From Nematostella vectensis (taxonomy: Eukaryota > Cnidaria > Anthozoa > Actiniaria > Edwardsiidae): a stretch of 64,000 bases of DNA. Shown one piece after another: positions 33,110-64,000 of the stretch. Position 1 is the stretch's first letter, and each line of letters starts with the position of its first letter. The notes beneath the pieces were generated by a model. It saw only the letters and a list, made by a program, of their open reading frames with translations, was not told the origin of the DNA and did no database searches. The position numbers were made by a program, and so were the translations under genes. Location: contig NC_064043.1 in the NCBI RefSeq assembly GCF_932526225.1, positions 12,212,085-12,276,084 on the forward strand, written 5' to 3'.

Positions 33110-34960
33110 TACCAGCCCCTGTAAGAATGACATCATTTCAAACAAGCGCGTACACAAGAATGACGTCATTACCCACAAGTCCTCTCACAAGAATTACGTC
33201 ATTACCCACAAGTCCTCTCACAAGGATGTGCTCAGTGCAAACAAGCGCATGCACAAGAATGACAACTTTTCCAACAAGCGCATGCACAAGAATGACACCT
33301 TTTCCAACAAACGCATGCACAAGAACGACACCTTTTAAACAAGCGCATGCACAAGAATGACACCTTTTAAACAAGCGCATACACAAGAATGACACCTTTT
33401 CCAACAAGCGCATGCACAAGAATGACACCTTAAACAAGCGCATGCACAAGAATGACACCTTTTAAACAAGCGCATGCACAAGAATGACACCTTTTCCAAC
33501 AAGCGCATGCACAAGAACGATGCCTTTGCCAACAAGCGCATGCACAAGAATGACACCTTTTAAACAAGCGCATGCACAAGAATGACACCTTTTCCAACAA
33601 GCGCATGCACAAGAACGATGCCTTTTTCAACGAGCGCATACACAAGAATGACACCTTTTCCAACAAGCGCATGCACAAGAACGATGCCTTTTCCAACAAG
33701 CGCATGCACAAGAACGATGCCTTTTCCAACAAACGCATGCACAAGAATGACACTTTTTAAACAAGCGCATGCACAAGAACGATGCCTTTTCCAACAAGCG
33801 CATGCACAAGAATGACACCTTTTAAACAAGCGCATGCACAAGAATGACACCTTTTCCAACAAGCGCATGCACAAGAATGATGCCTTTTTCAACGAGCGCA
33901 TGCACAAGAACGATGCCTTTTTCAACGAGCGCATACACAAGAATGACACCTTTTCCAACAAACGCATGCACAAGAATGACACCTTAAACAAGCGCATGCA
34001 CAAGAATAACACCTTTTAATCAAGCGCATGCACAAGAATGACACCTTTTCCAACAAGCGCATGCACAAGAATGACACCTTTTCCAACAAGCGCATGCACA
34101 AGAATGACACCTTTTCCAACAAGCGCATGCACAAGAATGACACCTTTTCCAACAAGCGCATGCACAAGAACGATGCCTTTGCCAACAAGCGCATGCACAA
34201 GAATGACACCTTAAACAAGCGCATGCACAAGAATAACACCTTTTAATCAAGCGCATGCACAAGAATAACACCTTTTAATCAAGCGCATGCACAAGAATGA
34301 TACCTTTGCCAACAAGCGCATGCACAAGAATGACACCTTTTTCAACAAGCGCATGCACAAGAACGATGCCTTTTTCAACAAACGCATGCACAAGAATGAC
34401 ACTTTTTAAACAAGCGCATGCACAAGAATGACACTTTTTAAACAAGCGCATGCACAAGAATGACACCTTTTCCAACAAGCGCATGCACAAGAATGACACC
34501 TTTTCCAACAAGCGCATACACAAGAATGACACCTTTTCCAACAAGCGCATGCACAAGAATGACACCTTTTAAACAAGCGCATGCACAAGAATGACACCTT
34601 TCCCAACAAGCGCATGCACAAGAATGACACCTTTTCCAACAAGCGCATGCACAAGAATGACACCTTTTCCAACAAGCGCGCTCACAAAAATGATTCATTT
34701 CAAACAAGCTGTGCATAAAAATGACGTCATCTCAAACAAGCGCACACACGAATGACATCATTACAAACAATCGTGCGCATTAGAATGAAGTCATTTCAAA
34801 CAAACGCGCGCAATTATGACAATTTCAAACAAGCGCGCGGACGAGAATGACTTCATTGCAAACAAGCATGCGCACAAGAATGACGTCATAACAAGAAAGC
34901 GTGCGTTACAAGATTAACATTTCAAAGAAGCGTGCTCTTAATAATTTGAAACACGAACGC
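33110..34960 (+). repeat. Large 33-bp satellite array
   Basis: More than fifty tandem units of about 30-33 bp, consensus AACAAGCGCATGCACAAG then AATGACACCTTTTCC. The central part (33240-34680) is nearly uniform, with a few variant types (TTTTAAACAAGCG, AACGATGCC, TTTAATCAAGCG) interspersed. Both edges decay into older units that carry AATGACGTCATTTC and GCGCGC cores. Because 33 is a multiple of three the array is open in several frames on both strands, but no codon-level constraint is apparent and I do not call a gene. Confidence 0.95.
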
Positions 34961-36563
34961 GCACCATAAAAGGGAATTGACTAAGGCAAGCTGTCATTCG
35001 TCATTTCACTTCACTGAAGGCAGAGCTCCATATGGATAAGCCAGAAAGCTATAATAGAGAGCAAAATTGGCCGAAAACACATTGAAGTAAACACAGTCTA
35101 TTTATTAGCCTTTTCTTACAACAAAACGAAAAATAACGGAGGATTAGATAGGTTTTGAAGTGATGAATTTTGCAAATTTGTTGTTTGTCCGCGCGCTCAC
35201 CTGAATGACGCCATTTCAAATGAGCGCGCGTACAATTTTTTGAAATTTTATTTTTCAATTCAAACAAAAGCGTGCGCTGTGTTTGATTTCTCAATGACAA
35301 TTTTTGTTCTTGTTTTTATAGAGAACTGGCTCCAAACACTTTACCGGATATACAGTTCTTTAACATTCTCTTGTACTTTTAAGTTGTCGTACGGCGTCAT
35401 TTAGCGCGCGCATACGTAAGTGAAATTACACGCTTTGCTTAGAAATTGAAGAAAACAACTAAGTTTTGTTTAGATTTTGCGCTAAAACCGATCTGAGTAA
35501 CCCTGTTTTTTTGTTTCAAAATGTTCATTTCGTCGCTCTACATAATCTATTAAGCTCTCAAAAGATTTTCACCATAACTTGTTTGAGAAATTCGTTTAAG
35601 AAGCTTTGAGCTTTTACGGGGTCGGGAACACCGGGATACCCTTACAATCCCTTACAAAGTCTCTTCTTATGCGATGACTGATTGGGGACACACCGGTGTT
35701 TAATCTTTCTAAAGTTTTACGTTTCTTCGACTCGCCAACACGGCGTTAAAAAACTGAAATGCTAAAATATGTCTAGTGTTGATCTCTCTTACTGTTCTGA
35801 AGTTGTTAAATTTTGAATGTTCTGGCTATGGGTCTGACTTATCATTTGTGAAAAAAATGTAAGGGTAATGACATTTTGTTAACGTTCAGATTCAGTATAC
35901 TGTTATATTTTTACTCGATAGACCAAGCATTTGCAAGTGCTTCAGGTCATTGTTGAGGTTCTTTTTAACTGATTGTTTTGCATGCGTTGTTTTTTTTAAC
36001 AATCAAAATTTTCAAAAGTTTGACGTTCCGAATTCTAATCGAAGTGAAACAATGATTTCATTTAATTGGTTAATTTGTTTGCGCAGCAGGCTGTTTTTCA
36101 ATTTGTTGGTTTATTTTAGCTTAGTTTCATTGTTTGTTTGAAGAAAAAACATTGTTTTGAATCAACTAAACTTAAACAGAAACTGAGCAGAAAGCAGTTT
36201 AGCTGTTGGAATTTATTGACAATACTTCGCAAAATATTTAAAATGCAAGAATCCCTATAAGATAAGAAAGCCATTTACAAATTTGTATTACAATGAATTT
36301 CCATGTTACGAACGATTGGCGAGTAGCCGAGTTATTCTAATTAAAAGCCCTGCCTATTTAGTACAGGTGCGCAGTGACGAACACCCATTAGTTGATTAGT
36401 TGGCATTGCACTCGGATGAGTTTACTACAAAAAAAAACTTACTATGGTGAGATGGGAGAAGCACTCGTAAAACAACTAGGGCGAGATTGAAGTGACGCTC
36501 GTAAAACCTGAGCAAACAGAGGGCGTCGAGGAGTTTTGCTTTTAATTGTGTCGATGGCCCAGA
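34961..36563. other. No gene seen
   Basis: AT-rich sequence with scattered GCGCGC words that may be remnants of the satellite at its left side (for example near 35190-35230 and 35405). The promoter of the small plus-strand gene should be at the right end. Nothing else is recognisable. Confidence 0.45.
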
Positions 36564-37262
36564 ATGGCTCAATGTGAATCTGAGAAGACAGAGAAATGCG
36601 CAAGCATGCTTCCTCAGATTAGCCTCGGCAATTACGAAGAGATTAAAGGTGCAAGAGAGAACAAAACAAGTGAGGTAAATATTTTGCCTGGGATTATTGC
36701 AGAGGCTGCCTCGAAAAAGGAAGAAAGATTTGAAGTCGACAACGCAACAGTTAAACTGCCGCCAATTGGCATACACGTAGAAGGTCGCCAAAATGTAAAG
36801 GAGACAAAAGCGTCAAATGGTGGTTGTCAAGAAAGTTTTGAAAACTCCTTGCCGATCCCTTTTGATGAAAAAGAAACCTTGTGTTTGAAACAACTGAACA
36901 TTGAAAAGAAATTGAAAAATAAAGTTGATGACTCTGCTATCGTTGACAAAAATTTCGAGTTGAGATGCGATTTGGCGTTCAAACGGTTTTCACAAAGAAT
37001 CTCGCGTGTGAATTATACCTATTTTCACCGATTTCCCTCACCACCGCCTCTTAACAAGAGAGAAAGACTCAGAAAAAAGATGGAAGAGAGTAAACCAAAA
37101 AAGAAAACTGATGATTCTGCAAAACCTGTCCCTGGAGAACTAAGGCCGAAGGAGGAGTATGCAGGAATTCTTAATAGCATCGACAAGGTGCAGCGGGAGT
37201 TTGCTAAAAGACATCGACTAAGACACCAACCTCTCAGGATTGATCATTGGCTTACAAAGTGA
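36564..37262 (+). CDS. Unidentified small basic protein A
   Basis: Single frame of 232 codons starting MAQCESEKTEKCASMLPQ. The frame remains open for six codons upstream but without an ATG. The protein is charged and looks largely disordered. A KLPPIGI motif sits near residue 70. Residues about 135-180 are basic (KRFSQRISRVNYTYFHRF, then PPPLNKRERLRKKMEESK), and the C-terminus is AKRHRLRHQPLRIDHWLTK. No known domain was recognised. The neighbour on the opposite strand (37875-38549) has a comparable size, charge and an LPPLEI motif, so the two could be distant relatives arranged tail to tail. Confidence 0.6.
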   Translation: MAQCESEKTEKCASMLPQISLGNYEEIKGARENKTSEVNILPGIIAEAASKKEERFEVDNATVKLPPIGIHVEGRQNVKETKASNGGCQESFENSLPIPFDEKETLCLKQLNIEKKLKNKVDDSAIVDKNFELRCDLAFKRFSQRISRVNYTYFHRFPSPPPLNKRERLRKKMEESKPKKKTDDSAKPVPGELRPKEEYAGILNSIDKVQREFAKRHRLRHQPLRIDHWLTK

Positions 37263-37874
37263 CAGATGTCATTGTTGCCATGGTGATGAATGCCTCTCAT
37301 ACCAAGAAACAACCATTCAGGATCATCGATTAGTTTGGTGGCTCGGAAGGTTTAGGGTCTTCTTTTTAGCTCAGGGAGAACTACCTCCATCCCCTCCTCC
37401 TTCCCCTCCTAATAACAAAACAAAACAAACACGCTCTACGCCTAGGCAGTGAATTTTTATTGTTGTTATTTCCCTTCTTTTGGCAATAGTATCTCTATTT
37501 CGTGATGGGAAATAAGCCCGCTGACTAGAATTATAATCAAAGTGAGACAATCGTCTACGCCTAGGCAGTGAATTTTTATTGTTGTTTTTTCCCTTCTTTT
37601 GACAATAGTATCTCTATTTCGTGATGGAAAATAAGCCCGCTGACTAGAATTATAATCAAAGTGAGACAATCGTCTGCAAGTGTCCGCAAAATAATTATGA
37701 TTTTTCTCTTCTCCGAAACGCAAGCACGGCGGTTGATCCTGCGACTGTGCGGTCTTACCGACTTGTATTCGCGATCTAGGATTAAAAACTCTAGCCTTGT
37801 GTTAGAGATGTTTTTCGAGGCATTGAAATGTCTCAATTTCTTTGAACTAATTGATAGAGTTGCTGATGTATGTG
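37263..37874. other. Tail-to-tail spacer with a 119-bp tandem duplication
   Basis: 3' UTRs of two convergent genes are expected here. The clear structure is a direct repeat at 37435-37672, two units of 119 bp starting TCTACGCCTAGGCAGTG, differing at only a few positions. Confidence 0.7.
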
Positions 37875-38549
37875 TTAGTGTCTAAAAGTGGCCTTGCTTT
37901 CAAACTTTGCTGATACCTGCTTTTTGCTCGGATAGCGCCTTCCAAACGCTTGCATTCTCCTGATAGCATTTTCCTGTCTTTCATCAAATCTTTTCTCGTT
38001 AACCGAAGCCCCATAAGGAATTTTCCTACTCTCCTGAGAATTCAGTCGTGTTTCATCATTCCTTGAAAGCTGTTTGAAGTACGAAAAACCGATTCGTGAT
38101 GTTTCTTGCCCGAAGTAAACTTCTCCCTGGCATTTCATTCTGTGATTCAGCGAAGCTCTCTTGTGTAACTCATATTCTTTTCGTCTGATACGGATTTCAT
38201 TCAGTAACCTTTCTTCTCTGAATTCTCTCTCTAATTTAATCACGTCATTAGTGAGTTTAACCGCCAGTGTCAGAGGAAGTTCATCTGTTTGAATCAACCG
38301 ATCTAATTTGCTAACCGCGCTAGAAACTTGCTGGTCATACCTAAGACTCAGATTGATTTCCAATGGCGGTAAATGAAAATCAGTAGTTTGAGTAGTTAGA
38401 ATTTCCTTTTCACTGCTGTCATCTTTTTCTTGTCCTACTGGTCCCCATAGTAACGTGGTTGGAGTTTCAGAATCCCATTTCACCGCTTTTGCTTCTTTAG
38501 TATCCCCTTTGCTTTTCTGACTACTAGTTTTTGGAGTTTTGTTTTTCAT
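37875..38549 (-). CDS. Unidentified small basic protein B
   Basis: Single frame of 224 codons starting MKNKTPKTSSQKSKGD. The first 60 residues are Ser/Thr/Lys-rich. HLPPLEINLSLRYDQQ lies near residue 80. A likely helical stretch follows (AVKLTNDVIKLEREFREERL, NEIRIRRKEYELHKRA), and the C-terminus is basic (RRMQAFGRRYPSKK). I do not recognise it. The predicted helices and the absence of signal peptide or membrane segments suggest an intracellular protein. The ATG is the first in frame; a spliced 5' UTR is possible. Confidence 0.6.
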   Translation of the reverse strand: MKNKTPKTSSQKSKGDTKEAKAVKWDSETPTTLLWGPVGQEKDDSSEKEILTTQTTDFHLPPLEINLSLRYDQQVSSAVSKLDRLIQTDELPLTLAVKLTNDVIKLEREFREERLLNEIRIRRKEYELHKRASLNHRMKCQGEVYFGQETSRIGFSYFKQLSRNDETRLNSQESRKIPYGASVNEKRFDERQENAIRRMQAFGRRYPSKKQVSAKFESKATFRH

Positions 38550-40670
38550 TTTGTATAATCACACGACGTGTAGAAGGCTCGGATGAAGGAGTGCGTTTGT
38601 TGTCGACATTCTCTTCTTACTGTGAAAAATAAAACAATAACATAAGTTTGAAACATCATTTCTTAAAACGGCTCTTCTCAACACTTCTTAATACAAGCAA
38701 TGATATCTATTACCGTGAATTAGAAATGTCGTTTTTGTGTCAATATTCTTCAAAGCAAACATAAATTTAGCTTTGCGGTAGATAAAACGATTACCTAGAA
38801 AATGTACCATAATTATTCAAAGTATTATCTGGTGGTTGCCTTTGAACGCCTACTCAACTCATAAAATTACAAAACTCATTAAAAAAATGGCTCCTCTGGC
38901 TATCATTTAGCAACGTATTTTTTTTGTTCCTTGTTTAACAAAGCTTGGCTTGAGCACATTTTGATGGTTTACTCACACTTTTTGGAGAGAAAAGTTTGAA
39001 GGTTTCAAGTTAAAGTTTCTGTTTCAGTGTTTCCCTGTAATTTGCGATGAGATTTCCACCATTTATTTATTCACAAACACCTGCTTCGCTCTTGGGGTCA
39101 AGGGTTTTCCATTGAAATAAAAAAAAAATGTTTATTCGTCCGATCTATCAAACTGTCAATCTTTCTTTTCGTGATTACGCTAAATAAAAAAAGGTGCTGA
39201 GTTTTGAAGGTTTTATGATATGATAATAGTCCAGTTTTAACTTGGAATGGAATGCCGTTTACTCCTTTTAATGTTTTTAGCACTGTTCTTACCTCGTGTA
39301 GTAATATAATGGGATGGTGGTGTTTTCTCCTCGTTGTCGCAAAACGGTTGAAATCTATCAGACAGATTGCATTTCAATGTCTTATCTTTATGCAAATGAC
39401 CATTTGTGAAATATTTTTAATGACTACTTTAGCTTATGTATTTAAGGTAACAAGAAATGAGGTTCCCGAGAGATGCAACCAATTGAACAAAGATATATAT
39501 CTATTTAGATTATCTGAACTATAATGAACTGAAAAAAATCCTTTCTGCACCAGTCTTCTTGTGTCCGGCCGCGGGCAAAACAGGCAATCCACACTAGCTG
39601 TCAATCGAGCCGAGTGAATGGCGAGAATAAATGTTTACTCTGTTTTTTTGTTTGTTTGTTTATCACTAGAATCGCAGAATTCTGATTACTGCCTAACCTT
39701 GACACTATGCTTGGGTATAATGTTTTAGCCACACTGTTTAGCAACATATAGTACATGTTGATAGTCATTATCTGTGTAACCGATTTTCTGTTTTTTATTC
39801 GTGTTTAATCTATGTTCTCACTGATTCATTAAAAATTAAATTAGTCTGGTAATGAGATTTTACATGACCATATAAAAGTGATCTAACCATTGCGCTAGAA
39901 GGGGCATTTCAAAGGAGAGTATCCAGTTATTTTAGTTTCGGATCTAGGGGATGGCTTAACGGTGTTTAGACCCCTTTCTTGGGTTACCAAGGAAAAGAGT
40001 TATGTGCAGAAACTTGCATAACAAATATTCAATTGTGGTGCATGCCCCTATCCACGCTTAGCTGTGTTGTTTTTACAGAGTATGCCCAGGGAATGGATGG
40101 CTGGAGGGATGGGGAGGACATAGAACTATACAGTATTTTTTTTTTCGAGGAGTTGTAAACACCCTAACTATGTCGCACATTAAATCGATCCGAGAATCCA
40201 CAAAGGGGACAACCGATGCACATATTATCTTTGGATTTTGCAGGTTTTCACTTGACCAAGATCTACAAAATAGTTACAAATATTTTGAGGTAATTTGGAA
40301 TTACTTCGAAGCAGCTGAAAATACTTTTAATAAGCAATAGCTTGCCGCTGCGTTAAGGATAGTTTCATGAACTCTCAATAACGGCCACTGATTGTCTCAG
40401 CTGTCTTCGGCGAGTGAACTTGAGAGCAATCATATGAAATTCAGCCAACTGATCATTGGTTTAAATTCATCAAATACGCACGATTGATTAGTGCGCAAAG
40501 ACGCCTGGGTAAATAGACTTCTCTCACGTGATTGGTTGCCCGGCAACCAATAAACAGCTGTTAAAAGGTATAGGGCTGAATATTGTGACTGGGGGTTATT
40601 TTGGGAGCGTAAGGCAAGAACGAACAACAGTCTTCTGGGTCTCTCTTCTGTACTTTACACTCGCAATAAG
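38550..40670. other. Intergenic, holding the promoter of the mosaic gene
   Basis: Nothing coding is recognisable. The right end contains the CACGTG and X-box-like palindrome (40526-40551), and a TATA-like GGTATAGGG at about 40567, about 100 bases before the ATG at 40671. Confidence 0.5.
40526..40551. promoter_or_regulatory. E-box plus palindromic X-box/CCAAT site
   Basis: CACGTG is followed at once by the perfect palindrome ATTGGTTGCC-CGGCAACCAAT. The centre GTTGCC-C-GGCAAC fits the RFX X-box pattern of two half-sites, and each arm also contains a CCAAT box. It lies about 120-145 bases before the start codon of the secreted mosaic gene, ahead of a TATA-like sequence. Binding by RFX or NF-Y is inferred from the motif only. 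Confidence 0.5.
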
Positions 40671-60742
<20,072 letters not shown>

Positions 60743-61626
60743 GTAAGGCTTATCGCACTTTGCGTCACGCCATCCTCATGCATCTGTAGCTCACACAACA
60801 CAATGTCATGATAATAACCTTTTATGACGTCACGCCACCAAACGTGACGTTCACCACACAGCTGGACGGTACTGTAGCTCATTCAACGCAGGGCGTCACG
60901 CCACCACACCGTGACGGTACATAGTATGACTTCTGTAGCTCACTCAACACACTTTTATGGTATCAGCCTTTTAGGACGTCACGCCACCACACCGGGTGAC
61001 GGTACATAGTATGACTTCTGACGCTCACTTTTTCAATTTTATGGTATCAGCCTTTTGAGGACGTGACTGAAAAATCGAATACAGTAGAATACAGCGTGAC
61101 GCTACACCAGGACAGAGTTTGACAGTACACCGACACAACGTGACATCTCTCCGGCATCACGTGACGTCAGGTCTTGTTGCTTCTAGTAACGTATCGCCAT
61201 TTTTTAAATTTAAGGTCAAGATGGAGAGTGGTTATTCGAGTAAGGAGGACTTGCTAGAGTTCATCGCATCCATGGATTTACAGGAATGATCCTTGTGATT
61301 ATAACAGTATTAAACGAATACTTCTCAATCTATTTAATAGTTTCTTCATATTTGAAGATGGAAATGGCCAGAGTTGGGCTCTTAACTTTTATTCATACAG
61401 AACTTTCAGATCCAGAACCTCCACTCAGTGTCTGCTGGGTGGCGAAGGTGACCGCTCAATACACTTATCACACGAAACACACACAAGGGAACTCAACAAT
61501 CAAGATTTATTGATACAAAAAATATGGAATTAGGTTAAACGACAACAATTTATGATTATGCTTTCTAGAAGGAGCCATGTGTATAAAACGTGGGCTACAA
61601 AAAATAGCCACTAAATAGCCCCTACG
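60743..61626. other. 3' end of mosaic gene and spacer
   Basis: Holds further GTGACG/GTCACGCC-type degenerate repeats (60820-61160) and two candidate terminal exons for the mosaic gene: 61215-61243 after TTTAAATTTAAG, and 61284-61513 after GGATTTACAG. The first gives a 9-residue tail; the second gives 75 residues with a hydrophobic start. I cannot choose between them. Confidence 0.4.
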
Positions 61627-62733
61627 CTATTTCTTTTCTAACCAAATATGGGATTGCCCACGGATCAGATGGTCAAACTGATATAGCACTGTTGTACCTA
61701 AAGAATCCACGTGATCTTGTACCACCTCCAGTCCCACCATCTTATCCCCGATGCTCACGCATGCGCGGTAGACAGGACTGTCGATAAACAGGCCTCCTGG
61801 CCCAGCCTGCCTTGCGGTCCCAATACGCGGCAAGCCGAGCCTTTCGATGACGTCATGGCGAAGAGTTGTGACGTCACTTCCGGAATCCACCATAAACTTG
61901 ACTTGCACGGTTTGGTTGTGGTCAGGGGGGAGCACACTCGCAGTCAAACACAAAAACTTACCAAACCTATAGAATATACAGAAAAAAAAAACAAGTAGTA
62001 GAAGTGTAAAGCAAAAAGCATGCACGGCTGGACACCTGCACCAGAAAAATTGAGAGCGTGGACGAAGCACTTTTTAACTATATACATATGCCCCCCCCCC
62101 CCCCCTTCCCCACGGCTGATTCTTACCGTCCTTGCTGGAGTTGAGGGTGGCTATCCCATCCGCCAATGCCGCATGCCTGACCAACTGACCTCTGCCTCAG
62201 AGCCTGAACTAAAACAAAGGGATTTTTTAAGGCACGGCACGATTTTGGCCTACGACTTGTAGTATACAACTTCAAGTCGTGCCGTGTAGATGGGCCTTTA
62301 CACGATAAAAGGAAATAATATCGTTAAAAGTTTCCACGCTCTATCGATGACGATGAATTCGCCAGAATCTTTCACTGTTGCGAGTTCAATGCAAAGGAAC
62401 CGTAGGTTTCACGAGCGAACTAAATCCATTTGAATCACTAAAAATCAAACCTTCCTTCCATGAAAACGGCATAATAATAAAATAACATCTTTAAAAATAA
62501 TAAGATATGTCAATAGTTATTAAAACCAAAACATGTACCATGGTGCCATGATCAATACAGACCTAATCGCATCACTCTTTTTCGGTGCCCGCTAAGTGCC
62601 ATACCAGCGGTCTCTAGCGCATGCTCCGTGAGGCCCAGGAGTGCTTCAAGGCTGGAGAATCCAGCAGCGAAGAGTCCTTCTAGGAACTGACTCAGTCCCA
62701 GGCTCTCTAGAAGTGCACTCACTACACGATCGT
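61627..62733 (-). CDS. SAM domain plus retropepsin-like aspartyl protease, 3' part
   Basis: Three minus-strand exons joined in phase: 62733-62563, 62208-62127, 61966-61627. The first encodes a SAM domain (VVSALLESLGLSQFLEGLFA, FSSLEALLGLTEHALET, GHRKRVMRL). The second is a Gln/Gly-rich linker. The third encodes a single-domain aspartyl protease: VQVKFMVDSGSDVTTLR with the D-S-G active site, HDVIERLGLP, and a C-terminal LGTTVLYQFDHLI segment in the place of the family's ILG-x-x-L strand. It ends SHIWLEKK. Such domains act as dimers. Because the exons splice cleanly and no integrase or RT lies nearby, a host gene is more likely than a retroelement gag-pol remnant. The relation to NRIP-type cellular retropepsins is a guess. 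The start of the gene was not found. Confidence 0.75.
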
Positions 62734-64000
62734 CTGAATATCAAGACAAATTTACCATAAGGTAAAAAAGTAATTTCTCGTTACAACAGCAGCTTTAAAC
62801 AGTTTGGGGATCTCGAAATGAAGTCAATTTTATTCAGCCTCTACAATTAACAGTTTAATTCAATATAATGCATAGTATTGCTATTTTTTTCATAAGAACC
62901 TTTTTATAAGAACGTTCAGCCTGAGATTTCAACAAACTTTTTATTGTGATGTGTTCTAAAATGCAGAATCATTTTGCCTTGACAATACCAACCATAAATA
63001 TTTCTATTGATTTGTTTAATTCTCTTCTAATAGTTCATTGGGTACTATATTTTTATACACTTAAAATTAAAGAACATACTTAAGAACATTTTCAGCCTCG
63101 AAATACTCCAAATATAAGAATGGCCCAGCCTCAACTGAAAATTGGACGTTCTTATAAAAAAAAAGGGTATATGCTGGCAAATTACCCAGAAGACATTGGA
63201 GATTAGGTTGGGACGCGCTTATGCATAACAACACAGGGTCTCGATTGGGAAGGGGGGGGGGGGGGGGTCTGCATGTCGGTAGTCAGTTTTCCATAATTTG
63301 TCGGTAGTCGGTAAGAATTACCGGTCTTTCTCGGTAGTCGGTGAATCTAAGCTATGTTCGCTTTTGTACTAGATTTCACGTATAAACAAGATTTAACATT
63401 ATTTAGGATTGATTAGTAATTAATAACTTATTGATAATAAATTAATTATGGCGGTTAAAAATTGACTGAAGAAAAGTTGATGCAACAGGAAATACATAGT
63501 GCAGATTCTGAAATGGCCGAATTTAAGTAGATTGACGATGGAAGTAAAGAGTAAAAATACCGGAAATAATAAAATTTCGGTAGTCGGCAAATATTTTTTG
63601 TCGCTAGCCACTAGTTTTTTTTTCATGTTTGTCGGTAGTCAGTTAACTTTTTAAGCCGTTTGTCGCTAGTCGGTTAACCCCATCCAGGCCCTGACAACAG
63701 GCCAAAGTGCCTGATTAAAATGCTAATCGTTTAGGTGAAATGACAAAGCCACTGAAATGAGTTAAAACGCTGACAGTAGAGTAATGTTATTTCGTGCAGA
63801 TTTGGAAAATACAACTAGTGCAGACCAGACCGGCTTTTTAAAACACACTAGACACTAACCAAAAGAAAAGCCAAAAAAGAAAAGAGCAATCACTCATTGT
63901 TCAAAACAAAACGAAAGCAGAACCATACTGATTATCTTGTCTTTATTCTAAATGAATTTAAAAAACCAAAAATAGCAAGTAATGAAAATAAAAAAAACAA
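62734..64000. other. Right-edge region, no exon identified
   Basis: Probably 5' intron of the SAM-protease gene. Contains a possible hAT-like element at 63233-63693 (left end CAGGGTCTCGATTGGG, right end CCATCCAGGCCCTG), with a G run and repeated TCGGTAGTCGGT words inside. No further exon with fitting phase was found. Confidence 0.4.

Noticed and set aside
33018-34716. Many overlapping open frames in the 33-bp satellite, such as NKRMHKNDTF repeats
   Set aside because: Unit length is divisible by three, so any stop-free frame stays open on both strands; unit-length variants break every frame and no start or splice context supports them.
33110-34960. CRISPR-like array of regular repeats
   Set aside because: Units are adjacent without unique spacers, and the setting is an animal genome.
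61221-61290. Frame MESGYSSKEDLLEFIASMDL as the last exon of the mosaic gene
   Set aside because: No acceptor gives the required phase for this frame; the acceptor that fits reads a different, shorter tail.
61711-61998. Plus-strand frame opposite the protease
   Set aside because: It overlaps the protease exon, has no recognisable content and no splice support.

Overview
The window looks like nuclear DNA of an animal, most probably an anthozoan cnidarian such as a sea anemone. The evidence is AT-rich introns with GT-AG boundaries, single-copy metazoan genes with vertebrate-type orthologs (CRAMP1, ANKRD46, ATP6AP1), a large secreted mosaic protein built from PLAT, EGF, Sushi, HYR and Ig modules, and a Penelope-like element with hammerhead ribozymes. 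The species is inferred, not demonstrated. Exon boundaries were read by eye from splice sites and reading-phase continuity; no alignment or transcript was available.

Layout. 1-334: two exons of an unidentified minus-strand gene running off the left edge. 1.6-4.1 kb: a rearranged Penelope-like retroelement whose reverse transcriptase half points left and whose GIY-YIG nuclease half points right, with inverted ribozyme-bearing terminal repeats. 7.1-12.0 kb (+): CRAMP1-like chromatin protein, six coding exons. 14.4-17.0 kb (+): ANKRD46-like tail-anchored ankyrin protein, two exons separated by a G-rich minisatellite. 18.6-27.8 kb (-): ATP6AP1 (V-ATPase accessory subunit Ac45), nine coding exons, with transposon-like elements in its introns. 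30.1-32.3 kb (-): a long coiled-coil protein I do not recognise. 33.1-35.0 kb: a large 33-bp satellite. 36.6-38.5 kb: two small convergent unidentified genes. 40.7-60.7 kb (+): a secreted PLAT-EGF-Sushi-HYR-Ig protein in at least 20 exons. 61.6-62.7 kb (-): the 3' end of a gene joining a SAM domain to a retropepsin-like aspartyl protease; its 5' part lies beyond the right edge or was not found.

The genes do not form a functional cluster. ATP6AP1 serves the vacuolar proton pump, CRAMP1 acts in the nucleus, ANKRD46 is a membrane protein and the mosaic protein is extracellular. The unusual content lies mostly in the non-coding part: about ten palindromic or terminal-inverted-repeat elements, several minisatellites, and three places in one gene where tandem repeats have amplified across a 5' splice site. 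The most interesting coding findings are the mosaic secreted protein, whose modules from exon 6 onward are almost all carried on phase 1-1 exons, and the SAM-protease gene.
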